A stretch of DNA of 64,000 bases from an uncultured Bilophila sp. (GCA_910585945.1 CAJUHZ010000009.1:1-64000), one strand, 5' to 3'. Positions 43,116 to 51,752 are shown, counted from the stretch's first letter. A program made the numbers and translations. The notes: generated by a model from the letters alone, not told the origin.

Positions 43116-44384
43116 CTACACAAACATGGCGGCGAGATCCTCCACGGTCTCCCGCCGGCGAATCAGCTTCGGCGCGCCGTCAAGGCCCACAAGCACTTCC
43201 GCCGGCCGGCAACGCTGATTGTAGGAAGAAGCCATGGAAAAACCGTACGCTCCCGCGTCAAGCACGCCGAGCACGTCCCCCTGACGAATCAGGGGAAGAG
43301 GACGGTTTTTGGCCAGAATATCGCCGCTCTCGCAAATGTTGCCCACAATGGTCTGGGGCGTGAGATCCGAATCGGGAGTTCCGTTTTCTCGATAAATTTC
43401 AATATCATGGAATGAATCGTACATGGCCGGGCGAACAAGGACGTTGAAACCGAGATCCGTGCCGACATACCGCGTGGGGCCGTTGTTCTTCACGGCGTGA
43501 ACAGATCCGAGCAGCACGCCGCATTCGGCGGCGATGTAGCGCCCCGGTTCAATATAGAACCGCCCGCGGTAGCCTGTGGCCTCGGTCCATGTGGACAGCC
43601 TGGCATGAAGTTTTTGCCCGAGTTCGGCAAGGTCAAGCCGGGGATCTTCCTCATACTTGCGGTAGGGGATGCCGAAACCGCCGCCAAAATCCAGCACGGA
43701 GAGCGTGGAGAAGAGATCGCCCAGTTCGCTTTGGGCGAAGCCGAGCAAAAAGTCCACGGCGTCCAGATATCCGTCCGGCTGCATGAAAAGCGAGCCGATG
43801 TGCTGATTCAGGCCGGCCAGAATCAGCCCGTGCCGGGCGATCAGCGCCCGCGCTTCGTTGAAGGCGGCCGGGTCCACGCCGAATTTCGTTTCCTTGCCGG
43901 CGGTGACGACCTTCTTGTGATGCCCCGCGCCAATGCCCGGATTGAGGCGAATCATGACCCGCCCGCCAGGGTTGACCTCCCCGTACAAATCAAGCTGGGC
44001 AAGCGAATCGACGCTGAGGATCACGTCGTTTTCCGCCGCGATGCGCATCTCCGCCGCGGAAACATTATTGCAAACGTACAGAATCTGATCGGGCGTGAAG
44101 CCAGCCAGCCTGTTGATGTAAAGCTCCCCCGGAGACATGGCGTCCGCTACGCAGCCCTCTTCCCGGATGATGCGCAACAGGGCCGGATTGGCGTTGGCCT
44201 TGGCCGAATAGTTGACGCGAAACCCCGGCAGGGAAGACAGACCGAGCAGATCCCGGCAACGGCGACGGAGGACACCCTCATTGTACACATACAGCGGCGT
44301 GCCATAGGCGGCGGCCAGCTCGCGGGGCGAGGTCTGACCGAAAAAACCGACGCGATCGGTCTGGACGGAACGGACGTTGGGCAT
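43116..44384 (-). CDS. lysA: Diaminopimelate decarboxylase
   Basis: PLP enzyme making L-lysine from meso-diaminopimelate. NYSAKANANPALLRII near residue 40 carries the PLP lysine; GGGFGIPYRKYEEDPRLD and EPGRYIAAECGVLL bind PLP phosphate; CESGDILAKNRPLP and YGFSMASSYNQRCRPAEVL give the dimer active-site residues. 422 residues from ATG 44384, where AAGGAG is nine bases upstream; the ATG at 44393 touches the same site directly and is less likely. The stop codon borders an R2 repeat and the upstream side an R4 copy. Confidence 0.95.
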   Translation of the reverse strand: MPNVRSVQTDRVGFFGQTSPRELAAAYGTPLYVYNEGVLRRRCRDLLGLSSLPGFRVNYSAKANANPALLRIIREEGCVADAMSPGELYINRLAGFTPDQILYVCNNVSAAEMRIAAENDVILSVDSLAQLDLYGEVNPGGRVMIRLNPGIGAGHHKKVVTAGKETKFGVDPAAFNEARALIARHGLILAGLNQHIGSLFMQPDGYLDAVDFLLGFAQSELGDLFSTLSVLDFGGGFGIPYRKYEEDPRLDLAELGQKLHARLSTWTEATGYRGRFYIEPGRYIAAECGVLLGSVHAVKNNGPTRYVGTDLGFNVLVRPAMYDSFHDIEIYRENGTPDSDLTPQTIVGNICESGDILAKNRPLPLIRQGDVLGVLDAGAYGFSMASSYNQRCRPAEVLVGLDGAPKLIRRRETVEDLAAMFV

Positions 44385-44400
44385 GACGAACATCTCCTTG

Positions 44401-44533
44401 GAGCGTTTGCGATTGAATATCCATTTTCAATCGCGGCGTTGCCGTCATTTCCCCGCGGAGCGGGACAAGCGCGGAAAAACGCGGTTTGCGTTGCTCTTGA
44501 CGCCCGTCATTCGCTTCGCTCAAACGGACGCGA
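44401..44533 (-). repeat. R4 repeat, copy 3 (partial)
   Basis: Reverse complement aligns with the right three quarters of R4: AAACCGCGTTTT-CCGCGC-TGTCCCGCTCCGCG, GACGGCAACGCCGCGATTGAA and the closing hairpin ATTGAAAA-TTCAAT. The opening palindrome is missing. It ends about eight bases before the lysA ribosome site, so it lies in the lysA leader. Confidence 0.75.
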
Positions 44534-44674
44534 CGCCCCGGGGCGCTTCCGCCTGCCTGACGCCGGCGTCCGCCCCCGCGGCGGCCCGCGCGCCGGTCTC
44601 ACGGGGCAAACGCGCAGGGCAGGGGCGAAAGCTTATCCGGATCACGCATGGTGTCAAGCCGCCTCCCGTCGTAT

Positions 44675-44703
44675 TTGACTTTCCCCGGCCGGCAGGCCAT
44701 GAT
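44675..44703 (+). promoter_or_regulatory. Putative sigma-70 promoter of the FKBP gene
   Basis: TTGACT (44675-44680) and CATGAT (44698-44703) with a 17-base spacer. It gives a leader of about 36 bases before the ATG at 44746. Confidence 0.5.
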
Positions 44704-44745
44704 GCAAAAGAGCAAACCTCCACGAACAACGCAAAGGAGCCTTGC

Positions 44746-45168
44746 ATGGCGATCAAAAACGGCGATGCCGTTCGGGTACACTATACCGGGACATTCACGG
44801 ATGGCGAAATCTTCGATTCTTCCCGCGATCGGGAGCCTCTGGATTTCGTCATGGGAGAGGAAAGCCTGATCTCAGGCTTTGAAGCCGCGCTGCTCGGCCA
44901 TGAAAAAGGCGACCGTTTCACGGTGACCATCCCGGCCGACGACGCCTACGGCGAGCACCTCGACGAACTGATCATGGAAGTTCCGCGCAGTGAAGTGCCC
45001 GCGGATATCACGCCCGAAGTGGGAATGATGCTCCAGATCGCCACGGACGAAGGCGATATGGAAGTGGAAATCGTCGATATCGAAGACGACAGGCTCATCC
45101 TCGACGCCAACCACCCCCTCGCCGGCGAAGATCTGGTTTTCGACATTGAAGTCATTGACGTGAAGTGA
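44746..45168 (+). CDS. FKBP-type peptidyl-prolyl isomerase, SlyD-like
   Basis: 140-residue prolyl isomerase and chaperone. VRVHYTGTFTDGEIFDSS at the start and FDSSRDREPLDFVMGEESLI form the FKBP part, FEAALLGHEKGDRFTVTIP closes it, and the inserted-in-flap domain follows (residues about 70-125); DANHPLAGEDLVFDIEVI is the typical end. Unlike E. coli SlyD it has no His/Cys-rich metal tail. AAGGAG precedes the ATG. 50 bases before the next gene, probably the same transcript. Confidence 0.93.
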   Translation: MAIKNGDAVRVHYTGTFTDGEIFDSSRDREPLDFVMGEESLISGFEAALLGHEKGDRFTVTIPADDAYGEHLDELIMEVPRSEVPADITPEVGMMLQIATDEGDMEVEIVDIEDDRLILDANHPLAGEDLVFDIEVIDVK

Positions 45169-45218
45169 CGCGCTCCCCGGAGCGGACCACAGAACGACAG
45201 CACAGCAAGGAGTCGGGC

Positions 45219-45806
45219 ATGAAGATCATTTTTGAAGTCACGGGATTGAGCTGTGACCTTGCACTGCACCCCATTTCTCCGCAAACGGCGGAAGACATGC
45301 GCGAAAAGGGCCGCGGCATTTATGGGGAACGCTACATGAACTGGTGGCGCCGGGGCAAGACCCGGACATTCGGGATGCGCATCAACGAGTCTTCGCACAT
45401 CCGCCTTCAGGTGGACGGGGAGGATGTCCGCTTCAACGCCACGCTGCTGTATCGGGACGTCTATACCCTGCGGCAGCGCATGTACCTTGCCAGCAAGGCG
45501 CGGTACCTCGCCGTTCTCGGGTACGATGACGAAACCTGCTCCTTCCGCTGGATCTGGGAAAACATCGACCATTTCGACGAGACAAAGTTCAATTTTGTGG
45601 TCACCGACTGGGACAATGTCCTCAACACCAAGGGCTACCGCGTGCTCGACAATGTCTTTTACGACGGCAAGAGCGCGGACAACGAGGAATGGATCAACCC
45701 CAGCGGGTTCACCCTGCGCGCTCCGCTGGTTCTTGATCTTGAAGACGTTCGCCGCGAAATCCGGGCGGAGCTTGAAGGCACGGCCAACTACACCGCGGGA
45801 AAGTAG
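45219..45806 (+). CDS. Conserved hypothetical protein
   Basis: 195 residues, cytoplasmic, acidic, rich in Trp and Tyr (WRRGKTRTFGMRINES, FRWIWENIDHFDETKFNF, VVTDWDNVLN). No membrane segment or metal motif. The pattern suggests a beta-rich fold, but I do not recognise a family. AAGGAG lies seven bases before ATG 45219. It follows the FKBP gene by 50 bases and precedes a promoter for rfbB. Confidence 0.78.
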   Translation: MKIIFEVTGLSCDLALHPISPQTAEDMREKGRGIYGERYMNWWRRGKTRTFGMRINESSHIRLQVDGEDVRFNATLLYRDVYTLRQRMYLASKARYLAVLGYDDETCSFRWIWENIDHFDETKFNFVVTDWDNVLNTKGYRVLDNVFYDGKSADNEEWINPSGFTLRAPLVLDLEDVRREIRAELEGTANYTAGK

Positions 45807-45822
45807 GCGGGAATCGCGTTCG

Positions 45823-45860
45823 TTGACGGGGACCCGGGCGGCTGGTATTTTGCCCGGGTT
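45823..45860 (+). promoter_or_regulatory. Putative rfbB promoter overlapped by a hairpin
   Basis: TTGACG (45823-45828), a 17-base spacer and TATTTT (45846-45851). An inverted repeat ACCCGGGC/GCCCGGGT (about 45832-45839 with 45852-45859) spans the spacer and encloses the -10, so it may be an operator or a weak terminator of the upstream gene. Confidence 0.45.
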
Positions 45861-45884
45861 CATCCTGAAGACAGAGGAACTGCC

Positions 45885-46907
45885 ATGCTGTTGCTTGTGA
45901 CCGGCGGATGCGGGTTTATCGGAACCAACTTCATCCGCCTTGCGCTTGGGCGGGATCGTGAAACAACCGTCGTCAACCTGGACAAGGTGACCTACGCGGG
46001 CAATCCCGCCAACCTGGCCGACGCCGAGACGCGCTTCGGGCCGGGGCGCTATACCTTTGTGCACGGCGACATCTGCGATGCGGCCCTGGTGCGGGATGTG
46101 ATCGGCTCGCGTCCCTTTGACGCCGTTGTCCACTTTGCGGCGGAAAGTCATGTGGATCGCTCCATTTCGGACGCCACCCCGTTCGTGATGACCAATGTGC
46201 TCGGCACGCAAACCCTGCTCGACGCCGCCCGGCAGGCAAAAACGCCACGCTACGTCCAGGTTTCCACCGATGAAGTTTACGGCAGTCTCGGGCCGGAGGG
46301 CGCGTTCAGCGAAAGCACGCCCCTTGCTCCCAACAGCCCGTATTCGGCCTCCAAGGCGGCGGCGGATCTGCTTGTCCGGGCCGCGCACGAAACCTACGGC
46401 ATGGACGTTGTCGTCACCCGCTGTTCCAACAATTACGGGCCGTACCAGTTCCCGGAAAAACTTATTCCCCTCATGATCCGGCGCGCCCTGCGGGACGAGC
46501 CGCTCCCCGTCTACGGCGACGGAATGCAGGTTCGGGACTGGATTCATGTGGAGGATCACTGCCGGGGCATTCTCCTCGCCCTCGAAAAAGGCCGACCCGG
46601 CGGGGTGTACAATTTCGGCGGCGGGGCCGAACGCCCCAATATCGCTGTGGTGAAAAGCCTGCTGGCCGCGCTCGGCAAGCCCGAGAGCCTGATCCGGCAT
46701 GTGCAGGACCGCCCCGGGCACGACCGTCGCTACGCCATGAATTGCACGCTGGCTTCGGCGGAGCTTGGCTACTCGCCGCAATGGAGCTTTGAGCAGGGGC
46801 TGGCCGACACCGTGCGCTGGTACCTGGAGCACGAAGACTGGATCGCAAGCGTGGAGTCGGGCGCCTACCGCGACTTCATGCGCGCCTGGTACGGAGAACG
46901 CCTGTGA
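45885..46907 (+). CDS. rfbB: dTDP-glucose 4,6-dehydratase
   Basis: Makes dTDP-4-keto-6-deoxyglucose for dTDP-L-rhamnose. LLLVTGGCGFIGTNFIRLAL is the NAD loop, VSTDEVYGSLG holds the catalytic Thr-Asp-Glu, and SPYSASKAAADLL the Tyr-Lys pair. NFGGGAERPNI near 235 binds the sugar nucleotide. 340 residues. GAGGAA lies before the ATG. Its stop overlaps the GTG start of rfbD. rfbA and rfbC are not in the window. Confidence 0.95.
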   Translation: MLLLVTGGCGFIGTNFIRLALGRDRETTVVNLDKVTYAGNPANLADAETRFGPGRYTFVHGDICDAALVRDVIGSRPFDAVVHFAAESHVDRSISDATPFVMTNVLGTQTLLDAARQAKTPRYVQVSTDEVYGSLGPEGAFSESTPLAPNSPYSASKAAADLLVRAAHETYGMDVVVTRCSNNYGPYQFPEKLIPLMIRRALRDEPLPVYGDGMQVRDWIHVEDHCRGILLALEKGRPGGVYNFGGGAERPNIAVVKSLLAALGKPESLIRHVQDRPGHDRRYAMNCTLASAELGYSPQWSFEQGLADTVRWYLEHEDWIASVESGAYRDFMRAWYGERL

Positions 46908-47842
46908 CGCCCCGCACGCCCGGCGAAGCTGCCGAACCCGACGATATCGGTGGAAAAAAACAGCCCGTGGCCCTGGTGCTTGGCCATCGGGGGTTGCTCG
47001 GACAGGCCCTGACGCGCAGCCTTGCCGCGCACGGCTGGCAGACGCACGGGCTGGATCGGGCGGAGCGCAACCCGCTGGATCCCGACGTTTTGCGCCCCAT
47101 GCTGGAAGAAACAGCGCCCGACGCCATTTTCAACACCATCGCCTGGACTCAGGTTGACGATGCCGAAGCCCACCCGCAGGAGGCGCTGGCCGTCAACCGG
47201 GGGCTGCCCGCCCTGCTCGGGAACATCGTCCGCAACAGCGGCGCGTACCTGATGCACTTCAGCTCCGACTTCGTGTTCGACGGCCGCAAGACAAGCCCTT
47301 ACACGGAAGACGACAAACCCGCGCCGCTCTCCGTCTACGGCGAAAGCAAACTGGCCGGGGAACAGGCGCTGCTGGAGCCGGCCGCGCCGAACATCTGCGT
47401 GGTGCGCACGGCCTGGCTCTTCGGCCCGGGGCGGCGGAATTTCGTAAGGGTCATCCTCGACAAGGCCAGGGCAGGCGGGGCGCTCTCCGTCGTGGATGAT
47501 CAGATCGGTTCGCCCACCTATACGCCGGATCTGGCCGAAGCCTGCGTAAAGCTGGCGGATCGGCGGGCGGACGGATTGATCCATGTGGTGAACGCGGGGC
47601 AGGCGTCGTGGTGCGAGCTGGCCTCCGAAGCGGTGCGCCTGGCCAACATTCCGACGCAGGTCCGGCCAATCACCTCCGCCGACTGGCCGCAGGCGGCGCG
47701 GCGGCCGGCGTATTCCGTGCTTGGCGCGGAGCGTTACACCGCTCTCGCCGGCCAACCCATGCGGACCTGGGCGCAAGCCCTCCGCGAATATGTGTATACC
47801 GACTTTCTGGCCGAATCCGGTCACGGACAGGACGCATCGTAG
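46904..47842 (+). CDS. rfbD: dTDP-4-dehydrorhamnose reductase
   Basis: Last step of dTDP-L-rhamnose synthesis. ALVLGHRGLLGQALTRSL near residue 26 is the NADPH loop, FSSDFVFDG the Ser/Asp site and YGESKLAGEQALL the Tyr-Lys pair; RTAWLFGPGRRNFV is typical. 312 residues, with a 22-residue N-terminal lead longer than usual. GTG start at 46904 overlaps the rfbB stop (GTGA). The stop codon directly touches an R2 repeat. Confidence 0.93.
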   Translation: MTPRTPGEAAEPDDIGGKKQPVALVLGHRGLLGQALTRSLAAHGWQTHGLDRAERNPLDPDVLRPMLEETAPDAIFNTIAWTQVDDAEAHPQEALAVNRGLPALLGNIVRNSGAYLMHFSSDFVFDGRKTSPYTEDDKPAPLSVYGESKLAGEQALLEPAAPNICVVRTAWLFGPGRRNFVRVILDKARAGGALSVVDDQIGSPTYTPDLAEACVKLADRRADGLIHVVNAGQASWCELASEAVRLANIPTQVRPITSADWPQAARRPAYSVLGAERYTALAGQPMRTWAQALREYVYTDFLAESGHGQDAS

Positions 47843-47992
47843 AACGCATTTCCTGATTCGCCTGGGCCTCGGGATCATTCGCCCCGGAAACGTGGTTTTT
47901 TGGGGCATTCACGGCGCCTTTCACGCCGCGCCAGACTGGCGTCTGGCGTGAGGAGTCATTTCACGGGAACCATGAAATAACTTCCAAACAGA
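47843..47992 (+). repeat. R2 repeat, full copy with decayed H1
   Basis: H1 is degraded (GATTCG/CGGGATC), H2 is changed to GCCCC/GGGGC around GGAAACGTGG-TTTTTT, H3 is CGGCG/CGCCG, H4 CGCCAGAC/GTCTGGCG is perfect and H5 is AGTCATTTCA / TGAAATAACT with one mismatch. It starts one base after rfbD. Confidence 0.82.
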
Positions 47993-48040
47993 ACCTGCCG
48001 GACGCGGGAGGAACCCCGCGCAACCCGCGCGGAGGGCATC

Positions 48041-49000
48041 ATGCCGGACACAATCGGCCGCCGCCTGTGGGGAGGCGTGCGCCAGACCTTCAGCGATACA
48101 GTGTACACGAGCCTGGAAATCTTCAAGGTGCTCGTTCCCATCGTCATTGTGCTGAAAATTCTTACTGAAATCGGCTGGCTCCGCTACCTCGCCCTGCCGC
48201 TTGAGCCGATCATGCGCCTGACAGGGCTTCCGGCGGATCTCGGCATCGTCTGGGCCACGGGGATCATGGTCAACATCTATTCGGCCCTTATCGTTCTGGC
48301 CGGAATGTTGCCGGATCTCGGGCCGCTCAGTCAGGCGCAGGCCGCCGGCTTCGCGCTCATGCTGCTGTTCGCGCACGGTCTGCCGGCCGAGTGCGGCATT
48401 GCGCAACGGTGCGGGGTTTCATTCACGGCGCAATGCGTCATCCGGCTGGTCACGGCCGTGTTCGGCGGCGTGCTGGTACACCTGACGTGCAGCGCGTTCG
48501 GCTGGCTGCAAGAGCCGGCGGTCATGGTCTTTCAGGCGGAACGCGCCGATCCTTCGCTCCTTGCCTGGGCGACAGGCGAGGCGTTGAACCTCGCCGGCAT
48601 CGCCTGCATCGTCTTTGCGGTCATGCTGCTGCAACGCTTTCTCAAATACTGCCGGGCGGCCGATCTGCTCGGCGTGGCCCTCCGCCCGCTGCTCCGCGTG
48701 CTCGGGCTGGGGCCGGCGGCGGCCACAACCGTGATCATCGGCATGGTGACCGGTCTCCTGTACGGAAGCGGCATCATCATTCAGGAATCCCGGCGGGGAG
48801 AACTCTCGCCGCACGAAATTTTCGCGGTGCTGACCCTCATGTCGCTGGCGCACGCCCTGATTGAAGACACGCTGCTCATGCTGCTTATCGGCGCGAACGT
48901 CTTTGTGGCGCTTTTTGTCCGCACGGGCATTGCCCTGGCCGTGGGCGTGGCGCTCAACCAGATCCATGTCCGGCGAAAATCCCGCGCCGCCCGCGCGTAG
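48041..49000 (+). CDS. Gate-domain (nucleoside-recognition) membrane protein
   Basis: 319-residue inner-membrane protein with about eight hydrophobic helices. The two Gate-like halves are about residues 25-165 and 180-310; AALIVLAGMLPDLG-like and GLLYGSGIIIQESRRGELSP segments are characteristic of the SpmA/SpmB and FeoB-gate group. Family members act as transport gates, but the substrate is unknown, and this organism type does not sporulate. GGAGG lies seven bases before the ATG. lpxB begins four bases after its stop. Confidence 0.8.
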   Translation: MPDTIGRRLWGGVRQTFSDTVYTSLEIFKVLVPIVIVLKILTEIGWLRYLALPLEPIMRLTGLPADLGIVWATGIMVNIYSALIVLAGMLPDLGPLSQAQAAGFALMLLFAHGLPAECGIAQRCGVSFTAQCVIRLVTAVFGGVLVHLTCSAFGWLQEPAVMVFQAERADPSLLAWATGEALNLAGIACIVFAVMLLQRFLKYCRAADLLGVALRPLLRVLGLGPAAATTVIIGMVTGLLYGSGIIIQESRRGELSPHEIFAVLTLMSLAHALIEDTLLMLLIGANVFVALFVRTGIALAVGVALNQIHVRRKSRAARA

Positions 49001-49004
49001 CCCC

Positions 49005-50150
49005 ATGAGCCGGCAGCTTTTGTGGATCAATGCCGGAGAACTCTCCGGGGACATGCAGGCGGGCGCGCTCCTGCGGGAGTTGCGCCGCCTCCGGCCGGAT
49101 CTGAAGGCCGTCGGCATGGGTGGGCCGCATCTGGCCGCGGCGGGACAGCACAACCTCTTTACCGTGGACGCGCTCTCGGTCATGGGCATTGCCGAGGTCT
49201 TCACCGCCCTGCCCCGCGCCCTGCGACTGCTTGCCGGCATCCGGGCGGCGTTGCGCCGCCTGCGGCCCCGGGCCGTGCTGCTGGTGGACGCGCCGGAATT
49301 CAACTTTCGGGTGGCCGCGGCCGCGTCTGGTCTGGGCATCCCCGTCTATTATTTCATTCCGCCCAAGGTCTGGGCCTGGCGCACAGGACGCGTCGCCTTT
49401 CTCAGGCGGCATGTGCGCCGGCTTTTCTGCATTCTGCCGTTCGAGCCAGCCTTTTACCGGGCGCATGGGCTGGATGTGGAATATGTGGGCAACCCGCTGG
49501 TGGACATGGTGGCGTGGCCCCGCCTGGAAACCATCGCGCCCGTGCCGGGACGCGTGGGATTGATGCCGGGCAGTCGGCGCAAGGAAGTCGAAGCGCTCCT
49601 GCCCGCCTTCGGACAAGCCGCCGAGCGCCTGAGGGAACGGCACGGAACGGACGTCTCCTTCCACTGCCTCCGCGCGCCCAACATGCCCGAAGCAACCTTG
49701 CGCGCCCTGTGGCCGCCCCATGTTCCGGTGACCTTTGACGCCCCGGACGACAGATACAGGACGATGCGATCCTGTCAGTGCATCCTGGCGGCTTCGGGCA
49801 CGGCCACTCTGGAAACCGGCCTTGCCGGCGTGCCCACGGTGGTGACCTACAAGGTTTCGCGTTTTTCGGGATGGATCGGCCGCCGGCTGATCAAGGTTCC
49901 CTGGGTCAGTCTGACCAACCTCATCATGGAGCGGGAGGTTTTCCCCGAACTCCTGCAGGAAGACGCCACCGGCGAGCGCATGGCGGATCGGCTCGACGCC
50001 TGGCTTGACCCGCCGAATGGCGCGGCCAGCCCGGGGCAGGGCGCGCGCGCCGCCGTGCTCGACGATCTGGCGGAACTGCGCCGGCGTTGCGGCGAACCCG
50101 GCAGTGCGGCTCGCGCGGCCGAGCGCGTGCTTGCAGCCCTTGAGGATTAG
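49005..50150 (+). CDS. lpxB: Lipid-A-disaccharide synthase
   Basis: GT19 transferase that joins UDP-diacylglucosamine and lipid X in lipid A synthesis. INAGELSGDMQAGALLREL at the N-terminus, GMGGPHLAAAG, VDAPEFNFRVA, PPKVWAWRTGRV, LMPGSRRKEVEALLPAF and ASGTATLETGLAGVP VVTYKV are all present. 381 residues from ATG 49005; ATG 48966 inside the preceding gene is an alternative. Neither has a good ribosome site, so coupling to the upstream gene is likely. An R1 repeat begins right after the stop. Confidence 0.95.
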   Translation: MSRQLLWINAGELSGDMQAGALLRELRRLRPDLKAVGMGGPHLAAAGQHNLFTVDALSVMGIAEVFTALPRALRLLAGIRAALRRLRPRAVLLVDAPEFNFRVAAAASGLGIPVYYFIPPKVWAWRTGRVAFLRRHVRRLFCILPFEPAFYRAHGLDVEYVGNPLVDMVAWPRLETIAPVPGRVGLMPGSRRKEVEALLPAFGQAAERLRERHGTDVSFHCLRAPNMPEATLRALWPPHVPVTFDAPDDRYRTMRSCQCILAASGTATLETGLAGVPTVVTYKVSRFSGWIGRRLIKVPWVSLTNLIMEREVFPELLQEDATGERMADRLDAWLDPPNGAASPGQGARAAVLDDLAELRRRCGEPGSAARAAERVLAALED

Positions 50151-50301
50151 GATCCGTCCCCATTGAAATGCCGCCCGCGAAAAGCCGTTTGTTCCGGCCG
50201 GCAGGGGGCAGGCATTGAGCTGTCCTGAACATCCAGTCACTGTTGGCCGTGCAACGCCGACGTGCAAACGACTGTGCAGCAGGCGGGTTCATGAGCTGAA
50301 C
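50151..50301 (-). repeat. R1 repeat, full copy, minus orientation
   Basis: Reverse complement begins GGGTTCAGCTCATGA and shares GCCTGCTGCA, GGCGTTGCA-GGCCAACA-TGACTG and TGCCGGCCGG with the other R1 copies. Its end lies immediately after the lpxB stop codon. From 50302 to 50436 I see no gene. Confidence 0.75.
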
Positions 50302-50436
50302 CCGAGCCTTTGCATTCCTGCCGCATACAAAGCAGACAAAAAGCTGAAGGCGCGTGCCCGCCGGCAATACGGCGGATCTGCCGCGCACCCGCCGGGGCAC
50401 TCCCATGCTGTCCGGACCCCTCCGTTATGCGCGAAA

Positions 50437-50580
50437 TACCCTCCGCCGGCAGGCGCGCCGCACGCGGCGCTGACAGCAATGGCGAGTTTTTTGCCCGACG
50501 GCAAAACCGTCGCTGGGGGAGCAGGGGCGTCATGCCCCTGTCGGGTGTTTGGGGACGAGAAGCCGCCAACATGTCAAACC
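50437..50580 (-). repeat. R5 repeat, copy 2
   Basis: Reverse complement matches 36548-36757 in order: CCCCAAAC, the AGGGG/CCCCT stem, a middle hairpin with new sequence (CGACGG/CCGTCG instead of a GCCGGC stem), then CAGCGCCGCGTGCGGCGC. The first stem is decayed. It lies in the 570-base lpxB-marC gap; 50581-50718 shows nothing clear. Confidence 0.68.
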
Positions 50581-50718
50581 GCCCCGCTGCCGCTGCAATT
50601 CCTGTTTTGACGAAGCGGATGAAACGCGCTAAAGCCTCTGGCGCGACGGCCGGGGATCGTTCTCGGCCGCGCGGTTTTGCAACGCTCCGCCCACAGGCGG
50701 ACAAACAGCGAGATCGGT

Positions 50719-51327
50719 ATGGAATTGATTTTTGCGGAACTGTTCAGCACCGTGATCAAACTCTTCGCCCTGCTCACGCCGCCGGCGGTTCTCAGCGCCT
50801 TCCTCGGAGGCACGCAGAATTACGGGAGCAGGCGCAAACGCCGGACAGCCCTTCGCACAGGGGCCGCCGTATTCATCATCGGGTCGGTGCTCTACTTTTT
50901 CGGTGATTCGATCTTCAGCACTTTCGGCTTCACGCTTGACGCCTTTCGCATCGGTTCGGGCATCCTGCTCTTTCTCACCGCCGTGGCCATCATGAGTCCG
51001 CCAGCGGAAGCGCATACCCCCGAACATGCCGACGAAGACATCAGCATCGTGCCCCTTGCCCTGCCCATCTGCCTCGGCCCGGCGAGCATCGGTACGCTGA
51101 TGGTTCTCGGCGCCTCGGCGGACACGCTGGCAAGCCGGCTCCTGGGGTTCTTCTCTCTTTTCATCGCCTCGGCCCTGATCACGCTCATGCTGCTCGCCGC
51201 CGATCATGTCCAGCGTATCCTCGGCCGCACGGGCCTTGCCGTGCTCGCCAAACTGACCGGTCTGCTGCTCGCCGCCATAGCGGCGCAGGTGGTGTTTACG
51301 GGCATCAAGAATTTCCTGATTCCGTAG
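50719..51327 (+). CDS. MarC family integral membrane protein
   Basis: 202 residues with six hydrophobic helices of the MarC/YchE/YhgN family. LFALLTPPAVLSAFLGGTQ near the N-terminus replaces the usual F.v.nPi..iP.fl block, and LALPICLGPASIGTLMVLGA near 112 matches the conserved A.PL..GPGai motif. Members are placed in an amino-acid exporter superfamily, but no transport role is settled. The ribosome site is weak (GCGAG). Confidence 0.85.
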   Translation: MELIFAELFSTVIKLFALLTPPAVLSAFLGGTQNYGSRRKRRTALRTGAAVFIIGSVLYFFGDSIFSTFGFTLDAFRIGSGILLFLTAVAIMSPPAEAHTPEHADEDISIVPLALPICLGPASIGTLMVLGASADTLASRLLGFFSLFIASALITLMLLAADHVQRILGRTGLAVLAKLTGLLLAAIAAQVVFTGIKNFLIP

Positions 51328-51386
51328 CCAGGGATCATAAAATCGCCGCCCGCGCGAAGCCGAAGCGTTTCGGCTCGCGCGGCGTC

Positions 51387-51556
51387 TGGTCAGCCCTCAT
51401 GAGTCCGTCCGCCGCAAGGCCGTTTTTACGATTCCGACAGCGTTGCAGGGCAAACACTGACCTTGCGCATGTTCAATACGGCTTCGCCCAATGTTCGCCC
51501 CGTGCCGGCCGGAAACATTCGCCTTTCGCAAACGACGTTTTGATGCGGTCTGCCCT
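51387..51556 (+). repeat. R1 repeat, full copy
   Basis: Left end GGTCAGCCCTCAT, right end ATGCGGTCTGCCC, inverted copies with one or two mismatches. Interior blocks GCCGCAAGGCCG, GTTGCAGGGC and GCCGGCCGGAAAC match the copy at 7484. It stands 60 bases after marC. Confidence 0.78.
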
Positions 51557-51559
51557 GAA

Positions 51560-51752
51560 ACTCATTTCCTGATTCGGCCCGGACCGGATCAGGATGATTT
51601 CTAGAACTCATTTCATAATTCAGCCTTGAGGCTGAATTATGAAGATCATTCGCCAAAAAACGTGGTTTTTGGCTCATTCACGGCGCTTTTCGCGCCGCGC
51701 CAGACTCTCGTCCGGCGTTGGAAGCCATTTCATGCGAATTATGAAATGACTT
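51560..51752 (+). repeat. R2 repeat, full copy preceded by an extra H1 hairpin
   Basis: A lone H1-type hairpin (CCTGATTCGG / CCGGATCAGG) lies at about 51568-51593. The full copy follows: H1 CATAATTCAGCC/GGCTGAATTATG (51614-51625 with 51630-51641, perfect 12 bp), H2 GCCAAAAA/TTTTTGGC, H3 CGGCGC/GCGCCG, H4 CGCCAGAC/GTCCGGCG, H5 GAAGCCATTTCAT/ATGAAATGACTTC. It ends at the bepA-like stop codon. Confidence 0.87.

Noticed and set aside
51328..51752. Possible CRISPR array because repeats cluster here
   Set aside because: The units are different families, not equal direct repeats with equal spacers, and no cas gene is present.
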